Translations under genes and position numbers: made by a program
The notes under the pieces: model-generated
Told to the model about the DNA's origin: nothing
Database searches by the model: none
Seen by the model: the letters and a program-made list of their open reading frames with translations, nothing else
Assembly (NCBI GenBank): GCA_014380115.1
Contig: JACMKK010000061.1
Location: 1-34,885, forward strand
Reading direction: 5' to 3'
DNA length: 34,885 bases
Source: Luteimonas sp.
GTDB taxonomy: Bacteria > Pseudomonadota > Gammaproteobacteria > Xanthomonadales > Xanthomonadaceae
Shown here: in pieces, positions 16,713 through 24,364 of the stretch
Numbering within the stretch: the first letter of the stretch is position 1
Layout of the letters: every line of letters begins with the position of its first letter

Positions 16713-17501
16713 TTACTCCTTCGCGGTCCAGGCAGCGGGGCGTTTTTCCAGGAACGCGCCGAGGCCTTCCTGTCCCTCCGGCGACACGCGCAGGCGTGCG
16801 ATGAGGCCGGCATTGGCCTCGTCGAGCGCGTCGCGGTCGGTTTGACGCACGGTCTCGGCAATCAGCCGTTTTGCCGACGCCGAAGCGATCGGGCCGGCCT
16901 TGAGCAGTAGCGCGACTTGGCGATCGATCGCGGCATCCAGACGATCGGCCGCAACCACGTCGTGCAGCAGGCCGATCCGGTGCGCCTCGGCCGCATCGAA
17001 GATCTCGGCGCTGGCGAAATAGCGGCGCGCGTGGCGGGCGCCGATCGCGGCGACCACATAGGGCGAAATCACCGCCGGCAGCAGGCCCAGCCTGCTCTCG
17101 GTGAGGCCGAATTTGGCTTCGTTCGCGGCCACCGCGATATCGCAGCAGGCGACTAGGCCGACACCGCCGCCGAATGCCGGCCCGTGGACGCGTGCGATCG
17201 TGGGTTTCGCCAATGCGTCGAGGGTGCGCATTAGACGGGCGAGGGCGAGGGCGTCGTCGCGGTTGGCGGCCTCGCTGGCCGCGGCCATGCTGCGCATCCA
17301 ATTGAGGTCGGCACCGGCCGAGAACGAGGCGCCCACGCCCTCCAGCACGACGACACGGATCTCGGGATCGGCGCCGAGCCGGTCCAGGGCCGAAGTGAGG
17401 GTGGCGATCAGTTCGGCGTCGAAGGCGTTGTGTAGCTCCGGCCGGTTCAGGCGCAGGCGCGCCACCGGGCCGGCGCGTTCGATCAGCAGCGAATCGGTCA
17501 T
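16713..17501 (-). CDS. liuC: Enoyl-CoA hydratase/isomerase family, likely methylglutaconyl-CoA hydratase
   Basis: 262 residues from ATG 17501 (MTDSLLIERAGPVARLRLNRPELHNAFD); the track ORF runs 100 codons upstream through the intergenic region. Crotonase fold: the oxyanion-hole strings are GASFSAGADLNWMRSMA and HGPAFGGGVGLVACCDIAVAANEAKFGLTESRLGLLPA. The DLNWMR sequence after the first oxyanion motif is typical of 3-methylglutaconyl-CoA hydratases, which make HMG-CoA for LiuE. It is the first gene of the liuC-VOC-liuD-liuE-GGDEF/EAL-GNAT unit and is divergent from feoA across about 118 bases. A GGAAG ribosome site precedes the start. Confidence 0.9.
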   Translation of the reverse strand: MTDSLLIERAGPVARLRLNRPELHNAFDAELIATLTSALDRLGADPEIRVVVLEGVGASFSAGADLNWMRSMAAASEAANRDDALALARLMRTLDALAKPTIARVHGPAFGGGVGLVACCDIAVAANEAKFGLTESRLGLLPAVISPYVVAAIGARHARRYFASAEIFDAAEAHRIGLLHDVVAADRLDAAIDRQVALLLKAGPIASASAKRLIAETVRQTDRDALDEANAGLIARLRVSPEGQEGLGAFLEKRPAAWTAKE

Positions 17502-17584
17502 GGGGCGCTTCCGGGAACGGACCCCGATCATAAGCGCTCCCTTGTGTTCCGGCCTCCGGCCCCGCACGGAGCGGGTCCGGGATG

Positions 17585-17605
17585 TAGAATTGAGAACAGT
17601 TCCTA
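17585..17605 (+). promoter_or_regulatory. Putative feo promoter -10 with Fur-box-like operator
   Basis: TAGAAT (17585-17590) matches the -10 consensus at 5 of 6 positions. It is followed at once by TGAGAAC-A-GTTCCTA (17591-17605), an imperfect 7-1-7 palindrome whose half-sites agree at 5 of 7 positions. The left half matches the Fur half-site TGATAAT at 5 of 7. No convincing -35 is seen. Iron-dependent repression of feoAB by Fur is known in many proteobacteria; for this site it is inference. Confidence 0.45.
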
Positions 17606-17619
17606 TTTGAGATCGACTC

Positions 17620-17868
17620 TTGAGACTCTCGGAGTTGCCGCGCCGGACCAGCGCCACCGTCGACAGCGTCGAGGACCGCTCGCCGAACGACGCCATCGCG
17701 CGCCGCCTGCGCGAGTTGGGCTTCGTGGCCGGCGAGGAGGTGCAGGTGATGGCGGCAGGACCGGTGGGGGCCGAACCGCTGTTGGTACAGGTCGGTTTCA
17801 CGCGCTTCGCGCTACGCCGCAGCGAGGCCGCGCGCGTCGTGCTGCGCGCGAACGGTATGGCGATATGA
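17620..17868 (+). CDS. feoA: Ferrous iron transport protein A
   Basis: 82 residues with an SH3-like FeoA domain: MRLSELPRRTSATVDSVED, then NDAIARRLRELGFVAGEEVQVMAAGPVG and VQVGFTRFALRRSEAARVVL. The start codon is TTG at 17620, since no ATG gives the family N-terminus and the reading continues cleanly from there. No strong Shine-Dalgarno sequence precedes it, so initiation may be weak. FeoA is a small cytosolic partner thought to modulate the FeoB transporter. Its stop overlaps the feoB start (ATGA). Confidence 0.92.
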   Translation: MRLSELPRRTSATVDSVEDRSPNDAIARRLRELGFVAGEEVQVMAAGPVGAEPLLVQVGFTRFALRRSEAARVVLRANGMAI

Positions 17869-19727
17869 GTGCCCTCGGCATTCCTCCGCTGCGCCTCGCT
17901 CTGGTCGGCAATCCCAACTCCGGCAAGACCGCGCTGTTCAACCTGTTGACCGGCAGCCGGCAGAAGGTGGCGAACTACACCGGCGTCACCGTCGAGCGCA
18001 AAGAAGGCCGGTTGTTGGCGCCATCGGGACGCAGCTACGCCTTGCTCGATTTGCCGGGCGCCTACAGCCTCACGCCGGCGAGCCTCGACGAGGCCATTAC
18101 GCGCGACCTATGTCGTGGCTTCTACCCCGGCGAGCCGGCGCCTGACGTGCTGGTGTGCGTGGTCGATGCCACCAACCTGCGCCTGCATCTGCGCTTCGTG
18201 CTGGAAGTCCGCGAGTTGGGACGGCCGATGGTGGTCGCGCTGAACATGGCCGACGCCGCGCAGCGACGGGGGATTCGCATCGATCGCGAGGCCTTGGAGC
18301 TTGCGCTTGGCATCCCGGTTGTCGAAACCGTGGCGGTGCGCCATAACGGCGCCAAGGCGCTGGTCGAGAGGCTAGAAGCGATCGCCGACAAACCGCATGC
18401 GCCGACGGTTGTGCTGGCGACGGGAGCAGACCTGCACGAGGAGACACGTCGTCTGCTGTCGCTCGCGGTATCGATGCCGACCCGCACCGCCCGCGTCGAC
18501 GACGTGCTCGATCGCTGGTTGTTGCACCCGGTCATCGGCTTGCTGACGTTGACCGCGGTGATGTTCCTGATCTTCCAGGCGGTCTACGCCTGGGCCACGC
18601 CGATGATGGATGCGATTGAGGCCGCGACGGCCTGGCTCGGCGGTGTCGTCGGCAACATATTGCCCGCAGGTCCGCTCAACAGCCTAGTAGTCGACGGCAT
18701 CATTGCCGGACTCGGCGGCGTGATCGTGTTCCTGCCGCAGATCCTGATCCTGTTCGCCTTCATCCTCGCGCTCGAGGAGTCCGGCTACCTGCCGCGCGCG
18801 GCCTTCCTGCTCGACAGGATGATGGCGGGCGCCGGGCTGTCCGGACGCTCCTTCATTCCGCTGCTGTCGAGCTTCGCCTGCGCGATCCCCGGGATCATGG
18901 CGACGCGTTCGATCCAGGATCCGCGCGATCGCATCGCCACGATCATGGTCGCGCCGCTGATGACCTGTTCGGCACGCCTGCCGGTGTACGCCCTGCTGAT
19001 CGGCGCGTTCATCCCGCAGCAGCAGGTCGCCGGTGTCCTCAACCTGCAGGGGCTGGTGCTGTTCGCGCTGTATCTCGCCGGCATCGTCAGCGCGTTGGTG
19101 GTGTCGTTCGTGATGAAGAAATGGCGCCGCGACAAGGGCGAGCATCCGCTGCTGCTGGAGTTGCCGTCCTATCGCGTACCGCATCCGCGCGATCTGCTGA
19201 TCGGCCTGTGGGAGCGCGCGATGATCTTCCTCAAGCGCGTCGGCGGCATCATCCTGGCGTTGACGATCCTGCTGTGGTTCCTGCTGTCGTTCCCGTCGGC
19301 GCCGATCGGCGCGACGATGCCGGCGATCGACTACAGTTTCGCCGGCCGTATCGGCCATGCGATGACCACGATCTTCGCGCCGCTCGGCTTCAACTGGCAG
19401 ATCTGCATCGCGCTGATTCCGGGCATGGCGGCGCGCGAGGTCGCGGTCTCGTCGCTGGCGACCGTGTATGCACTCTCCGCCGCCAACGACGATGCGGCCG
19501 CGCAGGCGCTGACGCCGATCATTACCGACACCTGGTCGCTCGCGACCGCGCTGTCGTTGCTGGTCTGGTTCATTTATGCCCCGCAGTGCATCTCGACCTG
19601 GGCGACGATCAAGCGCGAGACCAACTCGTGGAAGATGATGGCGATCAGCGCGGGATATCTGTTCGCGCTCGCCTACCTGGCATCGCTGCTGACCTACCAG
19701 GTCGCCGTCGCATTGGGGGCCGGATGA
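17865..19727 (+). CDS. feoB: Ferrous iron transporter FeoB
   Basis: 620 residues from ATG 17865, a little shorter than many FeoB proteins of 700 or more. The cytosolic G-protein domain shows G1 GNPNSGKT (residues 15-22), the G2 threonine in NYTGVTVERKEG, G3 DLPGAYSL and G4 LNMAD. The membrane part carries the gate regions (GYLPRAAFLLDRMMAGAGLSGRSFIPLLSSFACAIPGIMATR; MVAPLMTCSARLPVYALLIGAF) and, near the end, PGMAAREVAVSSLATVYALS. It drives Fe(II) uptake across the inner membrane. It is coupled by ATGA overlaps to feoA before it and to a Cys-rich membrane protein after it. Confidence 0.97.
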   Translation: MSALGIPPLRLALVGNPNSGKTALFNLLTGSRQKVANYTGVTVERKEGRLLAPSGRSYALLDLPGAYSLTPASLDEAITRDLCRGFYPGEPAPDVLVCVVDATNLRLHLRFVLEVRELGRPMVVALNMADAAQRRGIRIDREALELALGIPVVETVAVRHNGAKALVERLEAIADKPHAPTVVLATGADLHEETRRLLSLAVSMPTRTARVDDVLDRWLLHPVIGLLTLTAVMFLIFQAVYAWATPMMDAIEAATAWLGGVVGNILPAGPLNSLVVDGIIAGLGGVIVFLPQILILFAFILALEESGYLPRAAFLLDRMMAGAGLSGRSFIPLLSSFACAIPGIMATRSIQDPRDRIATIMVAPLMTCSARLPVYALLIGAFIPQQQVAGVLNLQGLVLFALYLAGIVSALVVSFVMKKWRRDKGEHPLLLELPSYRVPHPRDLLIGLWERAMIFLKRVGGIILALTILLWFLLSFPSAPIGATMPAIDYSFAGRIGHAMTTIFAPLGFNWQICIALIPGMAAREVAVSSLATVYALSAANDDAAAQALTPIITDTWSLATALSLLVWFIYAPQCISTWATIKRETNSWKMMAISAGYLFALAYLASLLTYQVAVALGAG

Positions 19728-19975
19728 GCGCGTCGCTTGCCCTTCAATATCTGGTGATCGCGCTGGCGGTCCTGGCCAGTGCGTGGGTGGTGGCGCGGAA
19801 ACAGTTTCCGGGCGGCGTGAGGCGATTGCGCATCGCCCTGGCGGTGCCGCTGGTGCGTGACGGCCGAGCAGGCTGGCTACGCCGCCTCGGGCTTGCGATC
19901 GCGCCGGCCGGCCGTGCTGGCGGCGGCGACGGCTGTGGCGGCTGCGACAATTGCGATCCGCCTGCGAGCCGGTGA
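19724..19975 (+). CDS. Small Cys-rich membrane protein of the feo operon
   Basis: 83 residues from ATG 19724, which overlaps the feoB stop (ATGA). One N-terminal membrane helix (LALQYLVIALAVLASAWVVA), a basic stretch (KQFPGGVRRLRI), and a glycine/cysteine-rich tail, GGGDGCGGCDNC, are visible. Position, size and layout resemble FeoB-associated Cys-rich membrane proteins (the FeoC-like slot). The three closely spaced cysteines could bind iron or sense redox state, but this is inferred. The true family (for example a DUF specific to Xanthomonadales) cannot be confirmed without a search. Confidence 0.75.
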   Translation: MSASLALQYLVIALAVLASAWVVARKQFPGGVRRLRIALAVPLVRDGRAGWLRRLGLAIAPAGRAGGGDGCGGCDNCDPPASR

Positions 19976-20033
19976 AGCGGAAGCGCCGAACCTGTTTTGA
20001 CAGCCCCGCGCATCGATCGACCGAGGAACTCGC

Positions 20034-20246
20034 ATGAACGTACGCGATAGCAATGGCACGGCACTCGCCGAAGGCGACGCGGTGACGGTCATCAAGGACC
20101 TGAAGGTCAAGGGCACGTCCGTGACGCTCAAACGCGGCACGCTGATCAAGAACATCCGGCTGACCGATGACGAGGAGGAGATCGAAGGTAACTCCGACAA
20201 GGTCAAGGGACTGGTTTTGCAGGCGTGCTTTCTGAAGAAAGCTTGA
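20034..20246 (+). CDS. PhnA/YjdM C-terminal-domain protein
   Basis: 70 residues. The sequence VRDSNGTALAEGDAVTVIKDLKVKGTSVTLKRGTLIKNIRLTDDEEEIEGNSDKVKGLVLQACFLKK is the conserved SH3-like C-terminal domain of the PhnA/YjdM family. The N-terminal zinc ribbon of longer members is absent, as in many short homologues. Despite its history as an alkylphosphonate-operon protein, the function is unknown. A GAGGAACTCGC ribosome site precedes the ATG. A TTGACA at 19997-20002 could be a -35 element, but no good -10 is seen, so cotranscription with the feo genes 59 bases upstream is equally possible. Confidence 0.88.
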   Translation: MNVRDSNGTALAEGDAVTVIKDLKVKGTSVTLKRGTLIKNIRLTDDEEEIEGNSDKVKGLVLQACFLKKA

Positions 20247-20322
20247 TCAGAACCTCTGCGCGGGAGCGCACGTCGAGGTGCCCCGGGGTGTTTGCTGTCG
20301 TCGCGCCGCAGGTCGAGTCGGG

Positions 20323-20344
20323 CCCGCTTGCGCCGGAATGACGG
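20323..20344. repeat. Degenerate single copy of the REP-like arm
   Basis: CCCGCTTGCGCCGGAATGAC followed by GG matches the right arm of the 8681-8709 repeat at 19 of 22 aligned positions. It lies in the 203-base gap between the PhnA-like gene and the convergent zinc-ribbon gene, where I see no gene. It has no visible inverted partner nearby. Confidence 0.45.
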
Positions 20345-20449
20345 CGACGCATATGCGGCGCTGGGCAGCAGCGCGGCGATTGTTACGTGGCTGCCATCGC
20401 TACGTTGGACGATGATTGGTGATCGCGTTGACGAGCGATCCAGCCGTCT

Positions 20450-20815
20450 TCAGTGCTTCTTGCGCGACGGACCGACGCCCTTGCGTTCGACCATCTCCAC
20501 GGTAAGGCTGAAGGTACGCTGCTCGTTGGGATGCAATGCGCCTACGCCGACCACCTGGCGATTGAGTTCTTCACCACGCTCGTTGCGGATGACCAGCACC
20601 ATCGAGTATTCCCAGGCGCCGCCATCGGGCGGATGCTGCAGGGTGCCTTCCACTTGCAGGGGCGAGGCACGCGGCTGCGTGATCTGTTCCGCAGCGCTGT
20701 CGAAGCGCAGGTAGTGCTTGCACGACGGGCACACGCTCGCGCTCTCGAGGATCGTCGTCTTGCAATGGGGGCAGGTGCGGGTCGCACCTGCCGTCCCCGG
20801 CCGCGGGGTGCTCAT
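20450..20815 (-). CDS. Zinc-ribbon protein, function unknown
   Basis: 121 residues. A four-cysteine zinc ribbon sits near the N-terminus (CPHCKTTILESASVCPSCKHYLRF). After it comes an all-beta-looking region (LQVEGTLQHPPDGGAWEYSMVLVIRNERGEELNRQVVGVGALHPNEQRTFSLTVEMVE), which resembles a carbohydrate-binding or immunoglobulin-like sandwich, and a basic tail. I do not recognise a characterised family. The start overlaps the bactofilin stop (ATGA), so the two proteins are probably made together and may act together at the bactofilin scaffold; this is inference. Confidence 0.82.
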   Translation of the reverse strand: MSTPRPGTAGATRTCPHCKTTILESASVCPSCKHYLRFDSAAEQITQPRASPLQVEGTLQHPPDGGAWEYSMVLVIRNERGEELNRQVVGVGALHPNEQRTFSLTVEMVERKGVGPSRKKH

Positions 20816-21366
20816 GAGGCGAGTTCGATTTCCGCCTTGCTATGCCCGTTGCTATTCGATTTCGAAGTGTTTTCCTTGCCTTCCCAACCGCATTCGACAT
20901 GGCCGCGGATCTTCGATCCCGCCGCGACGGTCAGCGACCCAGCCTTCAGGTCTCCGGTGAGCACGGCGGTGTCGAGCACCTCGACGCGCTCTGCGGACTC
21001 GACGTTGCCCTCGAGCTCGCCGGCGACGATGACCTTCTTCGCGCGCACGCCACCGTTGAGCTTGGCGCCCTTCTCGATGGTCAGGTCGCCCTGAACGTTG
21101 ACGTCGCCCTTGAACTTGCCGGCGATGCGTACGTGTCCGGCGCCCTCGATCTTGCCTTCGATGGTCAGGCCGGAGGCGATCAGCGATTCCTTGATTTCAG
21201 TTTCCTGCGCCCGGCGCGGCATGGTGGCCGGCGCAAAATCGGTATTGGCCTGCGGCACGGAAGTCGGTGCCGGAGCAGGCGACACGTCGCGTGCGAAGGC
21301 GGGCGTGGGGTCGTTGGCCATCGGCGCGTCCTTCTTGGCCGGGGAGGATTGGTTGAAGATTGCCAT
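20812..21366 (-). CDS. Bactofilin (polymer-forming cytoskeletal protein)
   Basis: 184 residues from ATG 21366 (MAIFNQSS), chosen because an AGGAC ribosome site lies about 9 bases upstream. A disordered N-terminus of about 65 residues precedes the right-handed beta-helix core: ESLIASGLTIEGKIEGAGHVRIAGKFKGDVNVQGDLTIEKGAKLNGGVRAKKVIVAGELEGNV and onward. The regular G-x-I/V spacing is typical of bactofilins (DUF583). A short tail with WEGKENTSKSNSNGHSK follows. Bactofilins self-assemble into nucleotide-independent filaments on the inner membrane and organise cell-wall or polar functions. The gene is coupled to the downstream zinc-ribbon gene. Confidence 0.93.
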   Translation of the reverse strand: MAIFNQSSPAKKDAPMANDPTPAFARDVSPAPAPTSVPQANTDFAPATMPRRAQETEIKESLIASGLTIEGKIEGAGHVRIAGKFKGDVNVQGDLTIEKGAKLNGGVRAKKVIVAGELEGNVESAERVEVLDTAVLTGDLKAGSLTVAAGSKIRGHVECGWEGKENTSKSNSNGHSKAEIELAS

Positions 21367-21583
21367 CGGGGGATGTCCTTTCAAAATTCACGGGATGACG
21401 ACACAGGTCGTGCTTGCAGCCTAGCGGCTAGGTGCACGTCGCGATTGTGATACGGCTCACCAAAATCGCCACGGGACAACGGTTTAGGCCGCTCCTTGTA
21501 CTCTTTACGCGAACCGGCGGCCAGTGCATGCCGACCGCAGTGGCCGGATACGGCGATCCTGCGCGGCGTTCTTGACACCTGCG

Positions 21584-23191
21584 CTACATCCGGAACACCC
21601 CGAACTTCGCTGCCTCGATCGGCGCATTGAGGGAGGCCGAGATCGCCAGGCCGAGCACGCGGCGGGTATCGGCGGGGTCGATGATGCCGTCGTCCCACAG
21701 CCGCGCCGTCGCGTAATAAGGATTGCCCTGGGACTCGTACTGGTCGCGGATCGGCGCTTTGAACTCAGCCTCCTCGTCGGCGCTCCAGGTCTTGCCGGCG
21801 CCCTCGATGCCGTCGCGCTTGACCGTGGCCAGCACCCCGGCCGCCTGATCGCCGCCCATTACGCTGATGCGCGCGTTCGGCCACATCCACAGGAAACGTC
21901 CACCGTAGGCACGCCCGCACATCGCGTAGTTGCCGGCGCCGAAGCTGCCACCGATGATCACCGTGAACTTGGGCACCGACGAGCACGCCACCGCCGTGAC
22001 CATCTTCGCCCCGTCCTTGGCGATGCCGGCGTTCTCGTACTTGCGGCCAACCATGAAGCCGGTGATGTTCTGCAGGAACACCAGCGGGATGCCGCGCTGA
22101 TTGCACAGTTCGATGAAGTGCGCGCCCTTGAGTGCGCTCTCGGCGAACAGGATGCCGTTGTTGGCGATGATGCCGACAGGATAACCGTGCAGGTGCGCGA
22201 AGCCGGTGACCAGCGTCTTGCCGTAGCGCGCCTTGAATTCGTCGAATTCCGAGCCGTCGACGATGCGCGCGATCACCTCCCGGATGTCGAACGGGCGTCG
22301 CGTGTCCTTCGGCACGATGCCGTAGAGCTCGTCGGCCGCGTACAGCGGCTCGCGCGAGGGCCGCACCGCGAGAGACAGCATCTTACTGCGGTTGAGGTTG
22401 CCGACCAGGTTGCGCGCGATCTGCAGCGCGTCGCGATCGTCCTCGGCGAAATGGTCGGCCACGCCGGAGATGCTGGTATGCACGTCGGCACCGCCTAGCG
22501 CCTCGGCATCGACGATCTCGCCAGTGGCTGCTTTCACCAGCGGAGGACCGCCGAGGAAGATCGTGCCCTGTTCCTTGACGATGATGCTCTCGTCGGACAT
22601 CGCTGGCACGTACGCGCCGCCGGCGGTGCAACTTCCCATCACCACCGCGATCTGCGGGATGTTCTCGGCGCTCATGCGTGCCTGGTTGTAGAAGATGCGG
22701 CCGAAGTGCTCGCGGTCCGGGAAGACCTCGTCTTGCAACGGCAGGAAGGCGCCGCCGGAATCGACCAGGTAGATGCACGGCAGGCGGTTCTCGCGCGCGA
22801 TTTCCTGCGCGCGCAGGTGCTTCTTCACCGTCATCGGGAAGTAGGTGCCGCCCTTGACCGTCGCATCGTTGGCGACGACGACGACTTCGAGGCCCTGTAC
22901 GCGACCGATGCCGGCGACCATGCCGGCGCCGGGCGCCGCATTGTCGTACATGCCTTCCGCGGCGAGCGGTGCGATCTCTAGGAACGGCGAACCCGGGTCG
23001 AGCAGGGCGGCAATGCGGTCGCGCGGCAGCAGCTTGCCACGCTCGGTATGGCGATCCCGAGCCTTCTCTCCTCCACCGCCCGCGACGCGCGCGAGGCGGG
23101 CATCGAGTTCCTCGACCAGGGCGCGGTGATATGCGGACGCATCCCGGAACTCCTGCGAGCCCGGATCGAGACGGCTAGTCAGTGCGGGCAT
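21584..23191 (-). CDS. liuB: 3-methylcrotonyl-CoA carboxylase, carboxyltransferase beta subunit
   Basis: 535 residues, the standard length. Crotonase-like carboxyltransferase with MCC-type features: [67 protein letters not shown], and [39 protein letters not shown]. The C-terminal [34 protein letters not shown] follows. It transfers CO2 from biotin on LiuD to 3-methylcrotonyl-CoA. Unlike classic liuABCDE operons, liuB here is separated from liuC/D/E by the feo genes and from liuA by lipoprotein and thiolase genes. Geranyl-CoA carboxylase beta is a less likely alternative. Confidence 0.94.
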   Translation of the reverse strand: MPALTSRLDPGSQEFRDASAYHRALVEELDARLARVAGGGGEKARDRHTERGKLLPRDRIAALLDPGSPFLEIAPLAAEGMYDNAAPGAGMVAGIGRVQGLEVVVVANDATVKGGTYFPMTVKKHLRAQEIARENRLPCIYLVDSGGAFLPLQDEVFPDREHFGRIFYNQARMSAENIPQIAVVMGSCTAGGAYVPAMSDESIIVKEQGTIFLGGPPLVKAATGEIVDAEALGGADVHTSISGVADHFAEDDRDALQIARNLVGNLNRSKMLSLAVRPSREPLYAADELYGIVPKDTRRPFDIREVIARIVDGSEFDEFKARYGKTLVTGFAHLHGYPVGIIANNGILFAESALKGAHFIELCNQRGIPLVFLQNITGFMVGRKYENAGIAKDGAKMVTAVACSSVPKFTVIIGGSFGAGNYAMCGRAYGGRFLWMWPNARISVMGGDQAAGVLATVKRDGIEGAGKTWSADEEAEFKAPIRDQYESQGNPYYATARLWDDGIIDPADTRRVLGLAISASLNAPIEAAKFGVFRM

Positions 23192-23280
23192 GCGGGCAGG
23201 GGTCCGGGCGAAGACGGCACAGGATAACCGCTGCGCTCGAATCGCATCCTGCAGGTCTCATCCCGCAGGGTGGCGCAAAC

Positions 23281-23305
23281 AAAAAGACCCGCCGAAGCGG
23301 GTCTT
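23281..23305 (-). terminator. Intrinsic terminator of the first Ala-rich lipoprotein gene
   Basis: On the minus strand AAGACCCGC-TTCG-GCGGGTCTT is a perfect 9-bp stem with a stable TTCG loop, followed by further T residues (TTTTTGTTTG). It sits 25 bases after the stop of the 23330-23689 gene. Confidence 0.88.
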
Positions 23306-23329
23306 CCTGCACAACGTTGGTAAGCCGGA

Positions 23330-23689
23330 TTACTTCTTGGCTTCTTCAGCAGCGGCATCGGCCTTGTCGGCGACGTCTTGAGCGGCATCCGAAGTCGCTT
23401 GGGCGGCATCGGCGGTCGCTTCGCTGGCGGCGGCGGCAGCTTGGTCGGCAGCTTGGTCGACATTCTGGCCAACTTCGGCAGCGGCTTCGCCGGTCGCGGC
23501 AGCGGCGGCATCGACGCCCTGGGCAGCGGCATCACCTGCGGCAGTGGCGGCGTCGGCAGCGGCGGCACCTGCTTCGTCGGCGGCGGTCGCGGCTTCGGAG
23601 GCTTCCTGCTGGGCGGTAGCGGTTTCGTTCTTGCAGGCCGAGAGAGCGAGGACGCTGGCGGCGAGCAGCACAAAGAGCTTGGTGTTCAT
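23330..23689 (-). CDS. Alanine-rich lipoprotein (copy 1)
   Basis: 119 residues. Lipoprotein signal MNTKLFVLLAASVLALSAC with lipobox LSAC and lysine right after the cysteine. The mature part is almost all Ala, Asp, Glu, Gln and Thr (QEASEAATAADEAGAAAADA and so on), ending in KADAAAEEAKK. It should form a long amphipathic helix or coiled coil, perhaps like Lpp-type envelope lipoproteins, but no family is certain. It has its own ribosome site (GGAGAGACCC before ATG) and its own terminator. It is similar in design to the adjacent gene at 23861, so the two look like a tandem duplication. Confidence 0.85.
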   Translation of the reverse strand: MNTKLFVLLAASVLALSACKNETATAQQEASEAATAADEAGAAAADAATAAGDAAAQGVDAAAAATGEAAAEVGQNVDQAADQAAAAASEATADAAQATSDAAQDVADKADAAAEEAKK

Positions 23690-23803
23690 GGGTCTCTCCT
23701 GAGGAGTTGTCTGAAAGGATCTGTCTGGTAAATCTTCGGATCAGGCAACGCCAGTGCGCGTAGCAGCCCGGCAAGCGCCGGCATCTCGTTCACTGACCAA
23801 TGG

Positions 23804-23830
23804 AAAAGCCGCCGGCGAGCCGGCGGCTTT
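23804..23830 (-). terminator. Intrinsic terminator of the second Ala-rich lipoprotein gene
   Basis: On the minus strand AAAGCCGCCGG-CTCG-CCGGCGGCTTT is a perfect 11-bp stem, followed by TTCC. It lies 30 bases after the stop at 23861. The T-run is short (TTTT including the stem end). Confidence 0.75.
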
Positions 23831-23860
23831 CCACTTCTTGCAACAGCAACTCGGGCGATA

Positions 23861-24241
23861 TTACTTCTTGTCGCCAGTGTTGGTTTCGGCGTCAGCCGAA
23901 GCAGCAGCTTCTTCTGCGCTGTCCTGCGCCTGCTCAGCCGAGTCGGCTGCATTTTCAGCAGCGTCAGCAGCGTCGTCAGCGGCAGTCATATCGCCAGCGC
24001 CGGAAGCGGCGTCAGCCGAGGTGGCGGCAGCGTCAGCAGCAGCAGCAGCAGCGTCGGCACCGGCCTGGGCAGCGTCGGTGGCCATTGCGTCGCCGGTAGC
24101 GGCGGCGTTGTCGGCAGCCTGCTGGGCTTCGCCAGCAGCGTCGGCGGCTTCGGCGGCGGAATCAGCAGCCTGATCCTTGTTGGAGCATGCGGCCAGGGAC
24201 AGGCCCAGAGCCAGCGCGAGCAGCGCCTTGTTGATCGTCAT
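23861..24241 (-). CDS. Alanine-rich lipoprotein (copy 2)
   Basis: 126 residues. Lipoprotein signal MTINKALLALALGLSLAAC with lipobox LAAC. The mature part is Ala/Asp/Glu-rich (DQAADSAAEAADAAGEAQQAADNAAATGD and on), includes a short GAGDM break, and ends in a polar NTGDKK. A continuous helix with small-residue faces is likely; no enzyme motif is present. The two copies share design and low-complexity composition rather than clear residue-by-residue identity. A good GAGGAAG ribosome site and a promoter with perfect TTGACA lie upstream. High expression would fit a structural envelope protein, but that is inference. Confidence 0.85.
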   Translation of the reverse strand: MTINKALLALALGLSLAACSNKDQAADSAAEAADAAGEAQQAADNAAATGDAMATDAAQAGADAAAAAADAAATSADAASGAGDMTAADDAADAAENAADSAEQAQDSAEEAAASADAETNTGDKK

Positions 24242-24295
24242 GTCAATCTTCCTCGTCGTTTAAAGTTTGGCAACGCGCAACTGCGCGCCGATACC

Positions 24296-24323
24296 ATGAT
24301 GACAAGCCATCCTTGGGTGTCAA
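24296..24323 (-). promoter_or_regulatory. Probable sigma-70 promoter of the second lipoprotein gene
   Basis: On the minus strand, -35 TTGACA (24318-24323, perfect) is followed by a 16-base spacer and CATCAT (24296-24301, 4 of 6 match to TATAAT). A run of nine A just upstream of the -35 could act as an UP element. Predicted transcription start is about 48 bases before the ATG. Confidence 0.5.
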
Positions 24324-24344
24324 GCGGTTGGCCGCTTTTTTTTT
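24322..24344 (+). terminator. Terminator-shaped hairpin on the plus strand
   Basis: AAGCGG-TTGG-CCGCTT followed by seven more T is a textbook intrinsic terminator shape in the plus orientation, although both flanking genes run on the minus strand. It could stop antisense transcription entering the thiolase gene, or be a side effect of the A-tract and -35 of the lipoprotein promoter that overlap it. Confidence 0.35.
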
Positions 24345-24364
24345 GTAAAGACGTTCTTAACTTT

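Noticed and set aside
23330-24241. Short GCAGC/GCGGC-type repeats that might look like a repeat array
   Set aside because: They are codon-level repeats for alanine in two coding genes; there is no regular repeat-spacer structure of a CRISPR array.
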